The notes beneath the pieces were generated by a model. It was not told where the DNA came from, did no database searches, and saw nothing but the letters and a program-made list of their open reading frames with translations. The position numbers and the translations under genes are program-made. A stretch of DNA of 64,000 bases from an uncultured Dehalococcoidia bacterium (lineage in GTDB: Bacteria > Chloroflexota > Dehalococcoidia > Lucifugimonadales > CATOSD01): the NCBI GenBank assembly GCA_951812395.1, contig CATOSD010000001.1, forward strand, positions 2,081,108 to 2,145,107, written 5' to 3'. This document shows positions 60,687-64,000 of this stretch, piece by piece; position 1 is the first letter of the stretch, and every line of letters starts with the position of its first letter.

Positions 60687-61606
60687 TGACGCACGCGCCC
60701 CGCCCGCGTCGACGCGAACAGATAAGTTGTCACATAGCTCCGGTGCGGCGACCACTGCTCCGAGTACGCCAGACACTCTGCCGCCGCCATCGGCGCGCCG
60801 CCGCCGACCAGCGCGCCCATCGTCCGCTGCAGCGCCAGGTCCCCCGACGGGAACCCGTCCCGCTCCCCCAGCGCGCTTATCAATAGCCAGTGCGCCGTCC
60901 AAGGCCCCACACCACGTATCGCCGTGAGCCGCTCCACCACTTCGGCCGCCGGTAGACCGCGCAAGCCCTCCAGGTCCAGTTCGCCGGACGCGACCCTCTT
61001 TGCCACCCCCAGCACGTACTCGGCCTTCCGCTGGCTCAGCTTCAGCGCCCGTAGGTCGTCGATACTCGCCGCCGCCACCGCATCCGGTCGGGGAAACGCA
61101 TAGAAACTCTTGCCGTCGAACTCCGCGCGCCTCCCGAAAGTCTCGATAATGAGGCCGCGCAGCATGCGGGCCACCTGCGCGCTTATCTGCTGCCCCACGA
61201 TGGACAGCGTGAGCGCCTCGTACACCGAGGCCGCCTGCGGCACGTGCAGCCCGTACAGCGCGTCCACCAGCGGCGCCAGCGCGTCGTCGGCGCGCGCCAT
61301 CTCGTAGAAGGGACGCACGTCGTCCTCCGTGCCCAGCAGCAGCGCGAGCTGCGCACGGGCCAATTCGGCCGCCGCCGCGTCCAGGCCCTCGCCCCAAAGC
61401 GTGACTGCCACGCGGGGCGCGCCCGGTCCGCCCGCCGAACGCACCTCCGCCAGCGCCAGCAGACCGTCCAGGTCGAGCAGCCGGCGGTAGACGCCTTCCT
61501 CGAACGACTCGGCGGCGTAGCGCGGTTCGAAGTGCGTCACGTATCCCGCCGTAAGTGCGAAATCGTACGGGGGCGCAGGTTCCATGTCGAATGTGACTTG
61601 GCTCAA
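60671..61606 (-). CDS. alkA: AlkA-type DNA-3-methyladenine glycosylase
   Basis: 311-aa HhH-GPD base-excision glycosylase. The HhH motif is LTAIRGVGPWTAHWLL and the catalytic Asp is in FPSGDLALQ; the N-terminal AlkA_N-like domain (PPYDFALTAGYVTHFEPRYA) fits the YY-domain family. It removes alkylated bases. Start uncertain between TTG 61606 and ATG 61585. The C-terminal tail (VRQSPPS) is supplied by the palindromic element. Confidence 0.86.
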   Translation of the reverse strand: MSQVTFDMEPAPPYDFALTAGYVTHFEPRYAAESFEEGVYRRLLDLDGLLALAEVRSAGGPGAPRVAVTLWGEGLDAAAAELARAQLALLLGTEDDVRPFYEMARADDALAPLVDALYGLHVPQAASVYEALTLSIVGQQISAQVARMLRGLIIETFGRRAEFDGKSFYAFPRPDAVAAASIDDLRALKLSQRKAEYVLGVAKRVASGELDLEGLRGLPAAEVVERLTAIRGVGPWTAHWLLISALGERDGFPSGDLALQRTMGALVGGGAPMAAAECLAYSEQWSPHRSYVTTYLFASTRAGRVRQSPPS

Positions 61607-61895
61607 CGGAGGTGACCTCGTGCATGGCGTAACTGATTGGAGATGATCTTACACATTTTGCAACCCAAGCGCACAGGCCGACGCCACTAACGCTGAGGAG
61701 TTGCGACTGGGCGTGTTGACATCTGCCGGGGTTCTCATATAGCCTGCCACTCAACTACACAGGAGTCTTTTTCCACTCTTGCTAGTGATCCTTTGGCAGT
61801 GGTATTGCGCTGCGTGTGCTCCTCTTGTTGGATTCGAAGTGTGGGAACGGCGACTTTCGCACGATAGCTAACCACCTGCCGAGAAAGGATCTAAC
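61607..61895. other. Intergenic stretch with no supported gene
   Basis: AT-richer spacer between the glycosylase gene and the 61896 ORF. I saw no promoter-quality -35/-10 pair, repeat or RNA structure. Confidence 0.4.
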
Positions 61896-62045
61896 GTGAC
61901 ACAAGCACGAAATCTCCATTCACCTGCCTCTGAACTTCCACACCCAATACCAGCATACGTTCCATCGCGTGGTCTCTTGCGGGTCGAGTCGGTGTTCGCT
62001 AGTCGCTCCATTCGCGGGACCAAGTCTGTGGGGAGCATAATGTGA
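61896..62045 (+). CDS. Possible 49-aa small protein
   Basis: GTG 61896 with AAAGGA 6 nt upstream opens a 49-residue frame (MTQARNLHSPASELPHPIPA...), ending at TGA 62043-62045, which overlaps the start of the next gene (GTG 62042 / ATG 62045), as coupled genes do. No recognisable domain. Weak support. Confidence 0.3.
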   Translation: MTQARNLHSPASELPHPIPAYVPSRGLLRVESVFASRSIRGTKSVGSIM

Positions 62046-62806
62046 TGAACGCGACGCTCGCAGTATGGCTCAGATCTACTCCATTCAAGGTGGGAGTGTG
62101 CGCCGCCATCGTGGCAATACTGCTGTACGCGGTGTTCATCGTGGGGCGTCAGAGTGTGGATGCTTCCAGAGGCACACGAGCGGCAGAAGGAATCCAGCAC
62201 ACATCGGAACAGGTGGAAGTGGTTACGAGATCCGCCGACGCGGTAGCTGAATTGCTGGATGAGACATCGCCGGAAGCTTCTCCGGAGGCCGTCTCCTCTA
62301 CGGCTGGCACGCAAACCAGTGTCGGCGCGCAGACGCTCAGTTCCGACACAGTGTACGTTCAACGGCTTGTAGAACTGAAGGGCCAGTGGGAACCTAGGTA
62401 CACAACCGCGATCGAGGACATTGAGAGGCTGGAGCACAGGTTTAGCACGGCGACGGATAGGCTCGAGGAGTACTTTGCGCGGCAGAGCGAACTGACGCAG
62501 GACATCAACGACCCCGGCTTGCGAGCGCAGTTGCAACAGCGGGATAGCGAGGAGCGAGCGGCTTACGGGCGTTGGATAGCAAACGGGTCGGAGTTGCTTG
62601 CGGAGATTCTGGGGATGCGCAAGGATCTCGACGACATGAACACCGTCATACTCAAGCAAGAGCTCACGGTAACTATGCTTAACGAGTACGGCGCCATGCG
62701 CGAAATCCCGGCTTCGGTCAAGACTCTTTACGAGTCCCTCAGCGATTTTCGTCAGCAGTCGGACCAACTCGCCAGCGATCTATCCAGCCAGGTGTTCAGT
62801 CAGTAA
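62042..62806 (+). CDS. Membrane-anchored coiled-coil protein
   Basis: 254 aa with one N-terminal transmembrane helix (VGVCAAIVAILLYAVFIVG) and a long coiled-coil-prone helical region (IERLEHRFSTATDRLEEYFARQSELTQDI). Starts GTG 62042 or ATG 62045; GGGGAG lies upstream. Not recognised; possibly a membrane scaffold. It is followed by another membrane-protein gene after 26 nt. Confidence 0.62.
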   Translation: MMNATLAVWLRSTPFKVGVCAAIVAILLYAVFIVGRQSVDASRGTRAAEGIQHTSEQVEVVTRSADAVAELLDETSPEASPEAVSSTAGTQTSVGAQTLSSDTVYVQRLVELKGQWEPRYTTAIEDIERLEHRFSTATDRLEEYFARQSELTQDINDPGLRAQLQQRDSEERAAYGRWIANGSELLAEILGMRKDLDDMNTVILKQELTVTMLNEYGAMREIPASVKTLYESLSDFRQQSDQLASDLSSQVFSQ

Positions 62807-62832
62807 TTGCGGCGTGGACTCAGACGGTTCCT

Positions 62833-63374
62833 ATGCGTTCAATACTACGGTTCTTATCCACTGAGAGACTGGCCAGACTTCGTTCGAAATTTGGATTTCT
62901 TGACACGGTCTACGCGCGCATCGGCGCCGCCGTCGCGGGATGGCTTGTCGTACTGTTCTTGCCTGTGGTCGCATTCGATGTCGTCGGTGGCCAATCCGCC
63001 ATAGAGATTCTACGGTACATAGTGTTTCGAGGAATCGACCGTGACGAGTGGTATGCCACATCGCCAATCCTCATGGCAGGCGGCTTTCTGTCCGCATCAG
63101 CCCTGCTGCTGGCAATGGCAATTCAGACTGTCGGATTGCTATTCAGAGACAAGGATTTCGGCACGATAGGGTCTGGCGTTACACTGCTTAGTCTGCCGCT
63201 GCTGGCATGGACCGCAAGCCCCATAGCCGCCGCTACGCTCTTTGGCGTGATTTCATTGCCGCATATCGGCTGGTGGCTAATGCTCGTCTACGCTCCGGTC
63301 ATATTCTTCACATTCCACTCAGTGGACGGGAGGACGCATACGAGGTTTCGTAGAAGAAGGTCGGGGCATTCTAG
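62833..63374 (+). pseudogene. Multipass membrane protein interrupted by an IS
   Basis: Four hydrophobic helices (GAAVAGWLVVLFLPVVAF, GFLSASALLLAMAIQTVGLLF, LLSLPLLAWTASPIAAATLF, WWLMLVYAPVIFFTFH) and a basic end. CTAG at 63371-63374 and the IS end follow, so the frame now runs into IS sequence to 63447. How many residues were lost cannot be told because the other IS end lies outside the window. Family not recognised. Confidence 0.6.
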
Positions 63375-64000
63375 GGATACTCTGAACAAGTCTGGTGTGT
63401 TGTGGCATAGTAAAATGCCATACACAAAGCAGAGATGTTTGGGGTGAAGACACGATGGACCAGCCAACATTTGCCGACTTGGAGTACGAGAGCAAGAAGC
63501 GCAAGACCCGGCGGGAGATATTCCTTGAGCGCATGGACGGTCTGATCCCGTGGGAGCAGCTCGTAGAACGCATCCGCCCGTTCTATCCCAAGGCAGGCCG
63601 GGGCCGGCGACCTTATGAGTTATCTGTGATGCTGCGGATTCACTGTGTGCAGGCGTTCTACAACCTTAGTGATCCTGGTATGGAGGACATGCTCTACGAG
63701 GTCGAGTCGGTGAGACGGTTCGTAGGGTTGAGGCTGTCAGGCCCGCTCCCGGACGAGACGACGATCCTGAACTTCCGCCATCTGCTGGAAGAGCACGAGT
63801 TGGGACAGGTTCTGTTCGAGGAGATCAACCGTCACCTGGAGTCCCGGGGGCTGCGGCTTCGGGAGGGAACGATTGTGGACGCGAGCATCATTGAGGCGCC
63901 ATCGTCGACGAAGAATCGTGCAGGTGAGCGAGACCCTGAGATGCGTCAAACGAAGAAGGGGAATGAGTGGCGCTTCGGGATGAAGGTACACATCGGTGCG
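63375..64000 (+). mobile_element. IS5-family insertion sequence, second copy, cut by the window end
   Basis: The first 626 bp of the same element as at 57668-58865, in opposite orientation, from GGATACTCTGAACAAGT onward, preceded by CTAG. Over the shared part I saw one difference, CGC at 63971-63973 against CAC in the other copy. Confidence 0.92.
63455..64000 (+). CDS. IS5-family transposase, partial (window end)
   Basis: N-terminal 182 codons of the same transposase as at 57835, start [12 protein letters not shown]. It differs by H to R in NEWRFGMK. Truncated only by the window edge. Confidence 0.92.
   Translation, partial: MDQPTFADLEYESKKRKTRREIFLERMDGLIPWEQLVERIRPFYPKAGRGRRPYELSVMLRIHCVQAFYNLSDPGMEDMLYEVESVRRFVGLRLSGPLPDETTILNFRHLLEEHELGQVLFEEINRHLESRGLRLREGTIVDASIIEAPSSTKNRAGERDPEMRQTKKGNEWRFGMKVHIGA

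Noticed and set aside
59709-61754. 681-codon minus-strand frame spanning the hydrolase and AlkA genes
   Set aside because: Different frame from both real genes on that strand and spans their junction; Gly/Arg-rich as expected from GC-rich shadows.
58866-63374. Composite transposon made of the two IS5 copies
   Set aside because: The content looks native (GC-rich hydrolase and glycosylase) and each IS is explained by its own CTAG insertion; no common outer duplication can be checked here.
1-64000. tRNA, rRNA and CRISPR arrays
   Set aside because: No T-loop-type sequences in a cloverleaf setting, no rRNA blocks and no spaced direct repeats were seen; the 60-bp tandem array at the start has no spacers.

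Overview
The window reads as a GC-rich bacterial chromosome segment, most likely from a Chloroflexota lineage of the Dehalococcoidia / SAR202 type. That placement is an inference from gene content: a DUF3090 plus SCO1664-type pair (a neighbourhood typical of Actinobacteria and Chloroflexi), two luciferase-like flavin oxidoreductases, CaiB-type CoA-transferases, paired SDRs, a LarB-like protein and frequent GTG/TTG starts. No rRNA, tRNA, CRISPR array or phage structural gene was seen.

Region by region. 1-12040 is a housekeeping block: rel/spoT, rpsT-rpsP-khpA-rimM, convergent hup, then yebC-ruvC-ruvA, a SAM methyltransferase, an HtrA-like lipoprotein protease, uvrB and a lipoprotein of unknown role. 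12400-24950 is metabolic and transport: VOC protein, His-rich MFS permease, YIP1-like protein, a split TPP decarboxylase (ComD/ComE type), a second MFS permease, an LLM oxidoreductase, an S51 peptidase, an FNR-type reductase, two SDRs, threonine synthase and a NIL protein. 25100-38300 carries a MoaD-like carrier ending GGA, an amidase with an AtzG/GatC-like small partner, an M55 aminopeptidase, MgtE, a penicillin-acylase-family hydrolase, DUF3090/SCO1664, phosphonoacetate hydrolase, an LDH2-type dehydrogenase and LarB. 38470-49060 holds a broken AbrB/VapC module, an MrfA-like helicase, a peptide-type ABC importer without ATPases, a second LLM oxidoreductase and a flavin-dependent halogenase-like enzyme. 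49200-51500 has a tiny Gly-rich ORF and an AT-richer HD phosphohydrolase/YwgA-like pair. 51515-55745 is a double CaiB-type CoA-transferase with a TPP enzyme.

55915-64000 is the most dynamic part. A HEPN-STAND NTPase-TPR gene (the architecture of nucleic-acid-cutting immune sensors) is split by a 1198-bp IS5-family element inserted at CTAG. Removing the IS and one CTAG restores the reading frame exactly. A second copy of the IS, in opposite orientation, begins at 63375 and interrupts a membrane-protein gene; native-looking genes (alpha/beta hydrolase, AlkA-type glycosylase) lie between the two.

Small palindromic elements with a core of the form CTTCCCCC-GCGAG-GGGGGAAG are scattered between genes. 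One copy is flanked by a perfect 9-bp direct repeat, suggesting that it was inserted as a miniature mobile element. Sigma-70-like promoters (TTGACA/TTGACC with TATAAT/TAGAAT at 17 nt) can be read in front of several operons.
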